DNA from: Bryopsis sp. KO-2023
Taxonomy: Eukaryota; Chlorophyta; Ulvophyceae; Bryopsidales; Bryopsidaceae
DNA: 64,000 bases
Assembly: GCA_030272585.1 (NCBI GenBank)
Contig: BSYQ01000001.1
Span: forward strand, 3,348,001 to 3,412,000
Direction: 5' to 3'
The translations under genes were made by a program, and so were the position numbers. Under the pieces are notes generated by a model. The model saw only the letters and a list, made by a program, of their open reading frames with translations, did no database searches and was not told the origin of the DNA. This document shows positions 44,604 through 55,961 of this stretch, in pieces (the stretch's first letter is position 1; every line of letters starts with the position of its first letter).

Positions 44604-45208
44604 TTGGTTTCGGATTCCGGCGAAGAGCCTAGGCGAAATAGAGAGCGAAGGTCGACCTGAGAGGCGAATTCGCGCGCACCCAACCCTAACACGGTCCAAG
44701 AACTACAACCTACCACGCCTGGAAGCTATACTACGAAGTGCTACTACGTTTGGAGGTCCTACTATCCCAAGGCGGACTCCAGGGGCCGACTGTTGTGGAA
44801 ATAGTCGTCCAGAGCGTGATTAAGTACTACTTCCAGGGTCTACAAAGTTTAGTCGGACTTAAGGCCGACTAAAGTAGGTGGACGGCCGACTAAAGTAGTT
44901 GGAAGGCCGACAAAAGTAGTGGGAAGGCCGACAAAAGTTGGTGGAAGGCCGACAAAGGATTGGGTAGCGGACAAAAGTGTTGGAGCAACACTGAAGAATC
45001 AGCAGTGTGCCCAGCGGACTGTGAATAGGCGGACTATCACGTGACCACACATAGCGGAAAACTAACTATTCGTTGACAAGGCGGATTGGTCGACACAAGT
45101 GTGGGAAGAACGGACTTCAACACTGTGTAGGAAATTGCTAGTCGCCAACTTCTGGTGTGAGAAAGGTTCGGCCTGTAAACATCCCTGCGAAGTTTTGGCG
45201 GACTAACA

Positions 45209-47101
45209 ATGTCACGGGAAAGCGTAGCACAATCGCCACATCGCCATGATGATGGTGGTGATGGTGAGCCGATGGAAGCCGACGTTGTCGGACATGTGTC
45301 CGTCATAGGAGGAACTACACCACGAGTTGTATCTCCGGGAACAGTTCCCGCTAGCTCTAGCGGAGTTTATGCCCGCTATGCCGACCACATGCGGTTGCAT
45401 ACGCGGCACCGAGAGCTACAGCGGGCTATTGATTCGCGGATAGCACATGTGGATCAACAGCTTGAAAATATCCACGGATTAATCGAGCAGACCCGCAATG
45501 ACGGACAAGGCAATGTGCGACGTTTAACCGAGGCAACCCGGCGTTTGGATGGTTTGTATGCAGCACTCGACCGACAAGTTCAAGAGGTTCGTGAAACTCT
45601 CACTCCACTTCGAGCGGAAGTGGCGACATACTCAAATGAACTGCGGACGTTACGAGAGAGCAACAATCAGGCTAACCAGCGCATTGATCAATTGACTGCC
45701 CAAGTGGGAGAACTCCGACAAGCATTGCAGCATGCAGCGGAGAGTCGACGAAGGGATCGCACCGCAAATCAGCAATTCCGCGAGACCGCAAACGGACAAA
45801 TGCAACAGCTATTGCGCCGTTTGGCGGCGGTGGAGCAGCGGGTGGAACAAATTCCTACAGACGCACCACCAGCGGTAAACCCAGCTGAAATTGCACGTAT
45901 GGGAAATGCGGTCCGAGAAATTGGAGAACGTGTAACCCAAGTAACAAACACCTTGGCGGACACGCAAAGAACGCAGAGAAATGCGTTCGACGCGCGACTG
46001 GATGATCTGAGAAGGTCCGCGCGCGGAAGAACGGATGTAGTGGAACAGCAGTTAAATGCACGAGTGGATGAGGTGGTGGCAAAATTGGAGGAACTCGGCG
46101 GCGATGAAGTGGTTGAAGAAGGCGAACAAGATTTCCCGAACTTCTTTGACCCTGGCCAACAAGGTCAGCCACAAGTTGTACCCCAACAACCACCTCAGGT
46201 AGCGGCACCAGTGGTAGCGGCAGCAGCACGCCCATTTGCGGTCGCCCCACTAAGGTTGCCCGCACCAGAACGGTTCTATCCAGAAAATAAGAACCGGGAG
46301 TTACCCTCGGAATGGATAGAGGGACTCACCACTCAGTTCGATGCATTGAACGTCCACGATCCGGAGCGTGTTCCAATAGCATTGACCCTACTCGGAGGCG
46401 CAGCGGCGGCATGGGTAACTTCAACGCCCATGCAAAGAAGATATTTATCGGCGCTGTCGTGGGACGAATTTGTGGAACAATTCGTTTCGCGTTTTGAGCC
46501 TATTAACCGGGAGCGGCACAATCGGGACGAGCTCGGACGTCTAAAGCTTGTTGGCAGCATGAACATTGTGGACTACTGTCAGAAATTTCGACTATACCGT
46601 TCGCGGTGTCGGGAGTTGAGCGACCAGGAGGCCTACAGAATATTTGAAGCCTCGTTGCCAACTCAACTGCAGTATGATCTTCGATTGCGGGCAGAGCTAG
46701 ACGGAGATTACGAGGGCGCCCTCCAAATGATTCAGAACATTGGGGGAACGCTGTCCCAGATGACGGGGCGGTATAACCCGTTCCAGCAACAAACCCAAAG
46801 GGGCGGACGACGAGGTGGACAAAGAGGAGGTCGTTCCGGAAGAGGTGGCAGACAAACACAATCCGCGCCGCAAGGGTCAACAACCGGCGGCGGAAGCGGA
46901 TATGGATACACCTCAGTTGCTGGAGGTACTGGCGCTGGATCACAAGCAAGTGTTCAGGGCGGAAGAGGTCAGTCAAGAGGGAACCGAAGAGGAGGTGGCC
47001 GACAAAGCCAACAGGGAACACAAATGTCCCTTGGCACCTGTACCGTTTGCAATAAGACTGGTCATACAGCGGCCAATTGCAGACAGAAACAGGGAAACTA
47101 G
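45209..47101 (+). CDS. gag of element B
   Basis: 630 residues. Residues about 60-300 are predicted coiled coil (heptad-rich, many Gln/Arg/Glu), followed by the gag capsid domain (FYPENKNRELPSEWIEGLTT through RIFEASLPTQLQYDLRL), a Gly/Arg/Gln-rich region and one CCHC knuckle (CTVCNKTGHTAANC). The long N-terminal coiled coil is larger than in most plant Gypsy gag proteins. Part of a mobile element that looks whole. Confidence 0.88.
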   Translation: MSRESVAQSPHRHDDGGDGEPMEADVVGHVSVIGGTTPRVVSPGTVPASSSGVYARYADHMRLHTRHRELQRAIDSRIAHVDQQLENIHGLIEQTRNDGQGNVRRLTEATRRLDGLYAALDRQVQEVRETLTPLRAEVATYSNELRTLRESNNQANQRIDQLTAQVGELRQALQHAAESRRRDRTANQQFRETANGQMQQLLRRLAAVEQRVEQIPTDAPPAVNPAEIARMGNAVREIGERVTQVTNTLADTQRTQRNAFDARLDDLRRSARGRTDVVEQQLNARVDEVVAKLEELGGDEVVEEGEQDFPNFFDPGQQGQPQVVPQQPPQVAAPVVAAAARPFAVAPLRLPAPERFYPENKNRELPSEWIEGLTTQFDALNVHDPERVPIALTLLGGAAAAWVTSTPMQRRYLSALSWDEFVEQFVSRFEPINRERHNRDELGRLKLVGSMNIVDYCQKFRLYRSRCRELSDQEAYRIFEASLPTQLQYDLRLRAELDGDYEGALQMIQNIGGTLSQMTGRYNPFQQQTQRGGRRGGQRGGRSGRGGRQTQSAPQGSTTGGGSGYGYTSVAGGTGAGSQASVQGGRGQSRGNRRGGGRQSQQGTQMSLGTCTVCNKTGHTAANCRQKQGN

Positions 47102-50100
47102 CCTCCTCCGATCGGGCTGCCGGAGAGGTAAAACAACCTGGCAGGCGGAAAAATCGCCGACTGAAGCAAGCCCACAAGAGAGGATCGGCGGCGAGACTGA
47201 ACCACGCAGTACCACAAGGAGATAAAAGGAAGAAACGGGTTAGAAGGGGTGTCCGGGGTGGACAAGGAAGAAAACGTGCAAGTGTGATCAACAAGTTATT
47301 AGCGGCTATGGAAGGATTCTCTAGAGGACGTCAAGCGGATTGTTCCAACGTGCATGATACCCCGGGGGTATCGCTCAGTAGGCACATTGGTAACCTGAAC
47401 ATGACGGAATCTGGATGTTTTGGTGGAAACCGGCAGGACCAAAGTCCGGTAAGGGGAGGTGGACAACATCCTACAGTTTGGCAAGAGTGGAGAGGGAAGA
47501 CGCAAGCCCCCACGAGAGAGAGCGCGAACCCTCTGGCTAACAAAGCAAACCGCTCTGGGATTAAACCTTGGCGGCGGAGTTTGGCTATTGAGAGCCGAAG
47601 TTGTGACACAAAACAACCGCTGCGGATGTCATCAAGTAGCACTGGCTGCCAGACACTTCCTCTGGAACAGTCGGCGCTCTCCGCAGTTGCCCGTCCTACA
47701 AGCCAAGTTCGTTCCACCAAACAAACTTCTAGTACTTCTGAACCTGGAAGGAGGACATTGGTTACCTCTATTAGCGAAGCTGACGCTATTGGTACCTTGT
47801 TCCGGGTCGAAGTGAAAATCGCCAATCACCCGGTGACGGCGCTTATCGACAGTGGCGCATCGGGCGATTTCATTGCGGAAGATGTGGTCAAGTTGTTGGA
47901 CCGCAAGTTGGAGAAGGTGGAATCCCCCACCGAAGTCTCACTAGCGGATGGAACAAAAGTGGAGGTTAAGCATCAAGTCCGAACAGTAGTGCGGATTGGC
48001 CCCACAACGGCCACCACAACTTTGTACGTGTTACCGAAGACAAGTCATTCAATCATCTTGGGGAAACCATGGCTAGCAAGAGTCAACCCACAGATAGATT
48101 GGAGGGAACACGAAATGCACATCTCTAGGCGGAACCAACCAGATGCTCTTGTAAAGGGTATCCCGCCAGGAGTGGTGCCGACTATATCTGAGGAGAAACC
48201 GTTAAAAGGAGAGTTCATGACCGCTAAAGCAGCAGCTAAAGCGCTCAGACAAAGGAGAAAGCGTTCGTGTCTTGTTCTCGTGAGACAAGCGCAAAGGAAT
48301 CCGACAGAAACAGATGGAAAGAGGAAGTTGGAGTTACTGTTAATACATCCTACAACGGGCAAAGTATCAGCATTTCCAGAGGCCGACAAACCTTTGGAGG
48401 AACCAACCGAACTACCGAAGGAAGTGGATCCACGGTTTGGGGACGCTCTCAAGAAGATACCTGAGAAGGTTATCAGAGACGCGTTTAAGAGGAATGCTGA
48501 CATGTTTCCGGCAGATTTACCTGGAATAGCGCCTTTGCGGCCCAAATACGATATGAGGATCGATTTGGAACCAGGGACAAAGCCTGCTTGGCGGCCGTTG
48601 TACAAGTACAGTCCCGCAGAGTTGGACGAGATGAAGACCCAAATCGATTTCCTACTCGAGAAGGGGTTTATCCGCCCATCGCATTCCCCATACGGAGCAC
48701 CGATATTGTTCGTGCCCAAGAAGGAGGGAACAATGCGAATGTGCATTGATTACCGCGTTTTGAACCGCCACACGGTCAAAACCAGGTATCCTCTGCCGCG
48801 GACTGAGGAATTGTTCGACCGACTTGGGGGAAGTCGTTACTTCACCAAGATCGACTTGCGAACAGGATATTGGCAGCAGCGTCTAGACCCGGCGGACGTG
48901 CACAAGAGCGCGTTCAGAAGCAGATACGGCCACTATGAGTTTTTAGTGGTACCGTTCGGGCTAACGGGAGCCCCAGGATACTTCATGTCGATGCTCAACG
49001 ACATCCTGCGGGAGCACCTGGACGACTTCGTCGTTGTTTTCCTCGATGACATCTTGGTATTTTCGCGGACAGCTAAAGACCATGCCCGTCATGTAGAGGC
49101 GGTTCTGGCGAAACTTCGGGAGCAGAAGCTATACTGCAAACTGCCGAAGTGCGAGCTGGCGCGGACAGGAGTAGAATATCTCGGACATTGGATATCAGCG
49201 GCCGGCGTTATGCCTATGGACGACAAGGTGGCGAAGCTTAAGAAGTGGCCACGTCCTACAAACATCACTGAAGTACGTTCCATCTTAGGAATGGCGAGCT
49301 ATTACCGCAAGTTTATCTTCCGGTTTAGTGAAATAGCCGCCCCACTTCATGAATTGACCAAGGCAAACGTGGTATTCCGCTGGACTGAGGCGTGCCAGAA
49401 GGCATTCAAGACATTGCGGACATGTCTCAGTGAGAGTCCGGTCCTACTATTTCCTGACTTACGGAAACCGTTCACGGTTTTCACGGATTCCAGCAACCAT
49501 GCTGTAGGAGGTGTGTTATGCCAAGAGGGAACTGGCAGACAACTGCAACCAATCGCATATGAGAGTCACAAACTCATACCCGCTGAGCGGAACTACCCTG
49601 TACACGAACAGGAGTTGTTGGCGGTGGTGCATTGTCTCCGCACCTGGCGACACTACCTTGAGGGACGGAAATTTGAGCTCCGGACGGATAATGCGAGCCT
49701 TTTGTATCTCCGGACACAACCCACGTTAACACGGCGACAAGCACGTTGGGTGGAGCTACTAAGTGCCTTTGATTTTGACATTGTGCATATTAAAGGGACC
49801 GCCAACATTGTGGCGGACGCATTATCCCGAAGACCTTTACGTGAGGACACGGAAGTGCCTTGCGGCGGCGGACAAAAACACCCCCCAGGACGACAAAAGC
49901 CTGGGGTGGGATCCCGCAAGACAGATGAAGACTTAAGCGGACAGGCCACTAGACCTGACCGCCCGGGGAAAGGACAATTGGGGGACTGGGCATCGGACCA
50001 GTCGGAGGTAGCTTTTGATGAGCCCCCATTGAAATTTTGGGATCCGTCAGCTGAAGAAGTGGACGCACTTGCTCGACGTGCCCCGGAGTCCAACACGGAC

Positions 50101-51735
50101 GACAAAATTAGTAGGCTGGACGACAAAGTTAGTCGGACACAGGCCGACAAAGTTGATCCGTTGAGGGAGGAGTCTGGCGATAGGGGAAACAAGACTCAAC
50201 CGCCACTAGAGCTCTCCGCTCTGGTTGACGCGCGCACCGGTCCCACTGATGACCTCATTGATGCTATAAGAAACGCACAGAGGTTGGATCCATTGGTGGC
50301 GGACATTGTATTGCGGTTAGAAGCGCGAGAAGCGGAAGTGGAAGCTATGTACGTGATGGAGGAAGACGGTTTACTCAAGAGACGACTATCGGATGAAGAG
50401 GAGCTACGCTTGGTGGTACCGCGGGGGAACATCCGCAACAAAATACTGCGGCTCTGTCATGATAGCCCTGCGAGCGGCCACAAGGGCCAAGAAAGAACAA
50501 GAGAATTAGTGGGAAGATACTTCTACTGGAAATTCTGGAAGAAGGAGGTCAACCACTACGTCCGCACGTGTCCCACTTGTCAACGAACTAAGGTGGAGTC
50601 ACGACGGCCGGCTGGTTTGTTAACACCATTGCCAGTGCCAGGGCGGAAGTGGGAATCCATCGCGACTGATTTGGTGGTTGCTTTACCTCAAACAGAGCGG
50701 GGATTCGATGCCATTGCGGTATTCCTTGACCGCCTAACCAAAATGATTCATCTTGTTCCCACTACCACACGTGTTACCGCTGAAGGATACGCGCGACTGT
50801 TCTTTGAGGGCGTTTGGAAGTACCACGGACTTCCACGTTCCATAATCAGTGATCGCGACGTAAGGTTCACGAGTGAGTTTTGGCGAGCACTCTGGGCGAT
50901 GCTGGGCGGAGAGCTCCGCATGTCGACCGCCTTTCACCCGCAAACAGATGGAATTACAGAGCGGGATATCCGAACTGTACAAGAAACGCTGAGGGCGTAC
51001 GTTTCTGAGAGACAAAACGACTGGGATCTTCGGTTGGCGCAAGTGGAGTATGTCTATAATAATGGCGTTCACTCTGCTACCCGCTATACACCATTTTATC
51101 TCAACTATGGGATACATCCGGAGCATCCCGCTGCACTTGTGTCTGGCGCACTACAGGCGCGAGCGGAAGGGGTAAGACAGTTCACCCAGCGGATTCAAAG
51201 AGACTTAAGAACCGCACAAAACTATCTGGGGGCAGCAAGAGGAAGAATGAAGCGATTGGCGGACCAGAGCCGACGCGATCAAAACTTTGCTGTGGGAGAA
51301 CGTGTCCTACTGCGGACGAAGAACATTGAGCTGATGCACAGCGGGCCAAGCAAGAAACTACAGGCACGCTATGTAGGTCCGTTCCGCATCCTGGCGAAAG
51401 TCGGGGATGTTGCATATCGTCTTGAACTTCCTCGAGGGTGGCGAATCCACAACGTCTTCCACGTATCATTACTGCGTGAGTTCCATTCCACTCAGCAGTA
51501 TGGCCGCCGTGAATTGGAAGCTCCACCGGCGGATTTGGTGGAAGGAGAAGAAGAATATGAAGTAGAGCGAGTTGTGGACCACCGGGAAAGGAGAAGGGGT
51601 CGGCGAACGATCCTGGAGTACTTGGTTAAGTGGCGAGGATATGGCATGGAGGAGGCACTGTGGTTACCGGACGATGAACTGCAGAACGCACCACTTGCTG
51701 TAGCTGAATACCGCGCTGCCGCACGCTTGGGGTAG
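47077..51735 (+). CDS. pol of element B (protease, RT, RNase H, integrase, chromodomain)
   Basis: 1,552 residues in one frame. In order: protease (ALIDSGASGDFIAED), reverse transcriptase (YPLPRTEELFDRLGGS; VVFLDDILVFS), RNase H (FTDSSNHAVGGVL), integrase zinc finger (HDSPASGHKGQERT...CPTCQRTK), integrase core (ATDLV, SDRDVRFTSEFW, FHPQTDG) and a C-terminal chromodomain (EYLVKWRGYGMEEALWLP). The chromodomain places it among chromoviruses, which target heterochromatin. Part of a mobile element that looks whole. Confidence 0.92.
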   Translation: MQTETGKLASSDRAAGEVKQPGRRKNRRLKQAHKRGSAARLNHAVPQGDKRKKRVRRGVRGGQGRKRASVINKLLAAMEGFSRGRQADCSNVHDTPGVSLSRHIGNLNMTESGCFGGNRQDQSPVRGGGQHPTVWQEWRGKTQAPTRESANPLANKANRSGIKPWRRSLAIESRSCDTKQPLRMSSSSTGCQTLPLEQSALSAVARPTSQVRSTKQTSSTSEPGRRTLVTSISEADAIGTLFRVEVKIANHPVTALIDSGASGDFIAEDVVKLLDRKLEKVESPTEVSLADGTKVEVKHQVRTVVRIGPTTATTTLYVLPKTSHSIILGKPWLARVNPQIDWREHEMHISRRNQPDALVKGIPPGVVPTISEEKPLKGEFMTAKAAAKALRQRRKRSCLVLVRQAQRNPTETDGKRKLELLLIHPTTGKVSAFPEADKPLEEPTELPKEVDPRFGDALKKIPEKVIRDAFKRNADMFPADLPGIAPLRPKYDMRIDLEPGTKPAWRPLYKYSPAELDEMKTQIDFLLEKGFIRPSHSPYGAPILFVPKKEGTMRMCIDYRVLNRHTVKTRYPLPRTEELFDRLGGSRYFTKIDLRTGYWQQRLDPADVHKSAFRSRYGHYEFLVVPFGLTGAPGYFMSMLNDILREHLDDFVVVFLDDILVFSRTAKDHARHVEAVLAKLREQKLYCKLPKCELARTGVEYLGHWISAAGVMPMDDKVAKLKKWPRPTNITEVRSILGMASYYRKFIFRFSEIAAPLHELTKANVVFRWTEACQKAFKTLRTCLSESPVLLFPDLRKPFTVFTDSSNHAVGGVLCQEGTGRQLQPIAYESHKLIPAERNYPVHEQELLAVVHCLRTWRHYLEGRKFELRTDNASLLYLRTQPTLTRRQARWVELLSAFDFDIVHIKGTANIVADALSRRPLREDTEVPCGGGQKHPPGRQKPGVGSRKTDEDLSGQATRPDRPGKGQLGDWASDQSEVAFDEPPLKFWDPSAEEVDALARRAPESNTDDKISRLDDKVSRTQADKVDPLREESGDRGNKTQPPLELSALVDARTGPTDDLIDAIRNAQRLDPLVADIVLRLEAREAEVEAMYVMEEDGLLKRRLSDEEELRLVVPRGNIRNKILRLCHDSPASGHKGQERTRELVGRYFYWKFWKKEVNHYVRTCPTCQRTKVESRRPAGLLTPLPVPGRKWESIATDLVVALPQTERGFDAIAVFLDRLTKMIHLVPTTTRVTAEGYARLFFEGVWKYHGLPRSIISDRDVRFTSEFWRALWAMLGGELRMSTAFHPQTDGITERDIRTVQETLRAYVSERQNDWDLRLAQVEYVYNNGVHSATRYTPFYLNYGIHPEHPAALVSGALQARAEGVRQFTQRIQRDLRTAQNYLGAARGRMKRLADQSRRDQNFAVGERVLLRTKNIELMHSGPSKKLQARYVGPFRILAKVGDVAYRLELPRGWRIHNVFHVSLLREFHSTQQYGRRELEAPPADLVEGEEEYEVERVVDHRERRRGRRTILEYLVKWRGYGMEEALWLPDDELQNAPLAVAEYRAAARLG

Positions 51736-52314
51736 ATGTTGGGGAGGACATCTATCGTCGTCGAGAACAAGTGGCGGACAGAGGCGAGGGGAGCTTAAAC
51801 CAGTTCTGGAATAAGTGGAACTCAACGAGGAGCCGACAAACTCTCAGTATATCCGCTGATTTCAGTCGGCCGGTGGCAGCACCGCCGCTGAGGCTGGTAT
51901 GGGACAGTTTTGGTGGAAGTTTACCTAGCGCTAAAGGGAAGGACTGAGCAGACACCGGTTATCCCGCTAGCGTGAACAGCCGACTGTGGGGACTGCTGCA
52001 GAGGAGTTTGGAGGTACTGGATCAGAAACACCACCGTCGATATGGCGGACTGTTGGAGCGCGCAAGGAGCTAGAGTATGCTGTGGACGCAGTGGTAGCCG
52101 CGCAAGACCGTCAGAGACAGTGATGGGTGTTCGGGGTCGTTGAGTGGAACTGGGGTGGGTTTTCTGGGGGAATCAAAAGGTTGGGGGATTTTAGTTTGAT
52201 TACAGTTTTATGATTTGGAAATGATTGAATTGTTTATTGAATTTATTTGACCATTCCAAGCAGACAATCTTCTTATTTAGAGTCGGGACGATTTACTAGA
52301 TATGAGGCGGCGTT

Positions 52315-52541
52315 TGTAGCGCATGTGTGGTACAGACAGCTGCATGTCTGACTTGGTAGTACGGGATAGTACAGGGGTCACCTCAGAGTACGATTGTACT
52401 ACAGAGGTTACAAGGAGGGCTCTGTGCTAGGTTCGAACGTTAGTTATTCTGTAAGTTATCTTTCCCTTCAAGTGTGCTCGTGTGTGTCTATCGCCCCACC
52501 CTCAGTTCGTTACACAGCTCATAACCCACGGAGCTGTAACA
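52315..52541 (+). repeat. Middle LTR of element B
   Basis: 227 bp, same ends as the outer LTRs but differing in a short stretch after GTTCGAACGTTA (GTTATTC instead of TTTTATTC) and in the following TTATCTTTCCC segment. Confidence 0.9.
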
Positions 52542-55494
52542 ACATGTCTCAGTGAGAGTCCGGTCCTACTATTTCCTGACTTACGGAAACCGTTCACGGT
52601 TTTCACGGATTCCAGCAACCATGCTGTAGGAGGTGTGTTATGCCAAGAGGGCGCTGGCGGACAACTGCAACCAATCGCATATGAGAGTCACAAACTCATA
52701 CCCGCTGAGCGGAACTACCCTGTACACGAACAGGAGTTGTTGGCGGTGGTGCATTGTCTCCGCACCTGGCGACACTACCTTGAGGGACGGAAATTTGAGC
52801 TCCGGACGGATAATGCGAGCCTTTTGTATCTCCGGACACAACCCACGTTAACACGGCGACAAGCACGTTGGGTGGAGCTACTAAGTGCCTTTGATTTTGA
52901 CATTGTGCATATTAAAGGGACCGCCAACATTGTGGCGGACGCATTATCCCGAAGACCTTTACGTGAGGACACGGAAGTGCCTTGCGGCGGCGGACAAAAA
53001 CACCCCCCAGGCCGACAAAAGCCTGGGGTGGGATCCCGCAAGACAGATGAAAAAAACACCCCCCAGGCCGACAAAAGCCTGGGGTGGGATCCCGCAAGAC
53101 AGATGAAGACTTAAGCGGACAGGCCACTAGACCTGACCGCCCGGGGAAAGGACAATTGGGGGACTGGGCATCGGACCAGTCGGAGGTAGCTTTTGATGAG
53201 CCCCCATTGAAATTTTGGGATCCGTCAGCTGAAGAAGTGGAAGCACTTGCTCGACGTGCCCCGGAGTCCAACACGGACGACAAAATTAGTAGGCTGGACG
53301 ACAAAGTTAGTCGGACACAGGCTGACAAAGTTGATCCGTTGAGGGAGGAGTCTGGCGATAGGGGAAACAAGACTCAACCGCCACTAGAGCTTTCCGCTCT
53401 GGTTGACGCGCGCACCGGTCCCACTGATGACCTCATTGATGCTATAAGAAACGCACAGAGGTTGGATCCATTGGTGGCGGACATTGTATTGCGGTTAGAA
53501 GCGCGAGAAGCGGAAGCGGAAGCTATGTACGTGATGGAGGAAGACGGGTTACTCAAGAGACGACTATCGGATGAAGAGGAGCTACGCTTGGTGGTACCGC
53601 GGGGGAACATCCGCAACAAAATACTGCGGCTCTGTCATGATAGCCCTGCGAGCGGCCACAAGGGCCAAGAAAGAACAAGAGAATTAGTGGGAAGGTACTT
53701 CTACTGGAAATTCTGGAAGAAGGAGGTCAACCACTACGTCCGCACGTGTCCCACTTGTCAACGAACTAAGGTGGAGTCACGACGGCCGGCTGGTTTGTTA
53801 ACACCATTGCCAGTGCCAGGGCGGAAGTGGGAATCCATCGCGACTGATTTGGTGGTTGCTTTACCTCAAACAGAGCGGGGATTCGATGCCATTGCGGTAT
53901 TCCTTGACCGCCTAACCAAAATGATTCATCTTGTTCCCACTACCACACGTGTTACCGCTGAAGGATACGCGCGACTGTTCTTTGAGGGCGTTTGGAAGTA
54001 CCACGGACTTCCACGTTCCATAATCAGTGATCGCGACGTAAGGTTCACGAGTGAGTTTTGGCGAGCACTCTGGGCGATGCTGGGCGGAGAGCTCCGCATG
54101 TCGACCGCCTTTCACCCGCAAACAGATGGAATTACGGAGCGGGATATCCGAACTGTACAAGAAACGCTGAGGGCGTACGTTTCTGAGAGACAAAACGACT
54201 GGGATCTTCGGTTGGCGCAAGTGGAGTATGTCTATAATAATGGCGTTCACTCTGCTACCCGCTATACACCATTTTATCTCAACTATGGGATACATCCGGA
54301 GCATCCCGCTGCACTTGTGTCTGGCGCACTACAGGCGCGAGCGGAAGGGGTAAGACAGTTCACCCAGCGGATTCAAAGAGACTTAAGAACCGCACAAAAC
54401 TATCTGGGGGCAGCAAGAGTAAGAATGAAGCGATTGGCGGACCAGAGCCGACGCGATCAAAACTTTGCTGTGGGAGAACGTGTCCTACTGTGGACGAAGA
54501 ACATTGAGCTGATGCACAGCGGGCCAAGCAAGAAACTACAGGCACGCTATGTAGGTCCGTTCCGCATCCTGGCGAAAGTCGGGGATGTTGCATATCGTCT
54601 TGAACTTCCTCGAGGGTGGCGAATCCACAACGTCTTCCACGTATCATTACTGCGTGAGTTCCATTCCACTCAGCAGTATGGCCGCCGTGAATTGGAAGCT
54701 CCACCGGCGGATTTGGTGGAAGGAGAAGAAGAATATGAAGTAGAGCGAGTTGTGGACCACCGGGAAAGGAGAAGGGGTCGGCGAACGATCCTGGAGTACT
54801 TGGTTAAGTGGCGAGGATATGGCATGGAGGAGGCACTGTGGTTACCGGACGATGAACTGCAGAACGCACCACTTGCTGTAGCTGAATACCGCGCTGCCGC
54901 ACGCTTGGGGTAGATGTTGGGGAGGACATCTATCGTCGTCGAGAACAAGTGGCGGACAGAGGCGAGGGGAGCTTAAACCAGTTCTGGAATAAGTGGAACT
55001 CAACGAGGAGCCGACAAACTCTCAGTATATCCGCTGATTTCAGTCGGCCGGTGGCAGCACCGCCGCTGAGGCTGGTATGGGACAGTTTTGGTGGAAGTTT
55101 ACCTAGCGCTAAAGGGAAGGACTGAGCAGACACCGGTTATCCCGCTAGCGTGAACAGCCGACTGTGGGGACTGCTGCGAAGGAGTTTGGAGGTACTGGAT
55201 CAGAGACACCACCGTCGATATGGTGGACTGTTGGAGCGCGCAAGGAGCTAGAGTATGCTGTGGACGCAGTGGTAGCCGCGCAAGACCGTCAGAGACAGTG
55301 ATGGGTGTTCGGGGTCGTTGAGTGGAACTGGGGTGGGTTTTCCGGGGGAATCAAAAGGTTGGGGGATTTTTTAGTTTGATTACAGTTTTATGATTTGGAA
55401 ATGATTGAATTGTTTATTGAATTTATTTGACCATTCCAAGCAGACAATCTTCTTATTTAGAGTCGGGACGATTTACTAGATAAGAGGCGGCGTT
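52542..55494 (+). mobile_element. Second, 5'-truncated interior of element B
   Basis: Nearly identical to 49421-52314 of the first interior. It begins directly after the middle LTR and has no primer-binding site, gag or protease. It contains the late RT, RNase H, integrase and chromodomain regions. Broken by the large 5' loss; treated as a fossil. Confidence 0.9.
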
Positions 55495-55694
55495 TGTAGC
55501 GCATGTGTGGTACAGACAGCTGCATGTCTGACTTGGTAGTACGGGATAGTACAGGGGTCACCTCAGAGTACGATTGTACTACAGAGGTTACAAGGAGGGC
55601 TCTGTGCTAGGTTCGAACGTTATTTTATTCTGTAAGTTCTTTTCCCCTTCAAGTGTGCTCGTGTGTGTCTATCGCCCCACCCTCAGTTCGTTAC
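55495..55694 (+). repeat. Third LTR of element B (cut by element C)
   Basis: First 200 bp of the LTR, identical to the corresponding part of the first LTR as far as I can compare, ending at GTTCGTTAC where element C begins. Confidence 0.88.
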
Positions 55695-55961
55695 TGTTAG
55701 GGATGTTAAGAGCTACATCCAGTCAGGTCCAGTCATGTACAGTCATGTACAGTCATGCGTAGTCATGCTGACGTGGACATGTGAGTCAGGTCTAGTCATG
55801 ATGACTAGACCTATGTCGGGTGCCCACCTAGGATGGTTGTCCTAGGTACCATGCGGGGACGCTAGGATCCTTGGGGGTCATGGTATTAATGGGCTTCAAG
55901 GTCATGGACTGATAAGTTTTAGTTTTTAGCTCTTCTTAGACTTGCACCCCCAAGTCTAACA
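55695..55961 (+). repeat. 5' LTR of element C
   Basis: 267 bp with TGTTAG and CTAACA ends, followed three bases later by TGGTTTCGGAGC. It contains repeated CAGTCATGTA-type words near its start. Confidence 0.82.

Larger units (their letters stand above)
44376..55694 (+). mobile_element. Ty3/Gypsy chromovirus B, three-LTR composite, inserted in element A
   Basis: LTR (44376-44603), full interior with gag (45209-47101) and pol (47077-51735), LTR (52315-52541), a second 5'-truncated interior (52542-55494), and a third LTR (55495-55694) cut by element C. The first interior looks whole, with long gag and pol frames that overlap by about 25 bp, as in Gypsy elements that use frameshifting. The second interior corresponds to about 49421-52314 of the first (late RT, RNase H, integrase, chromodomain). 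The outer LTRs are identical over the compared 200 bp, while the middle LTR differs around the GTTCGAACGTTA region. This implies a recent event. Confidence 0.92.
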
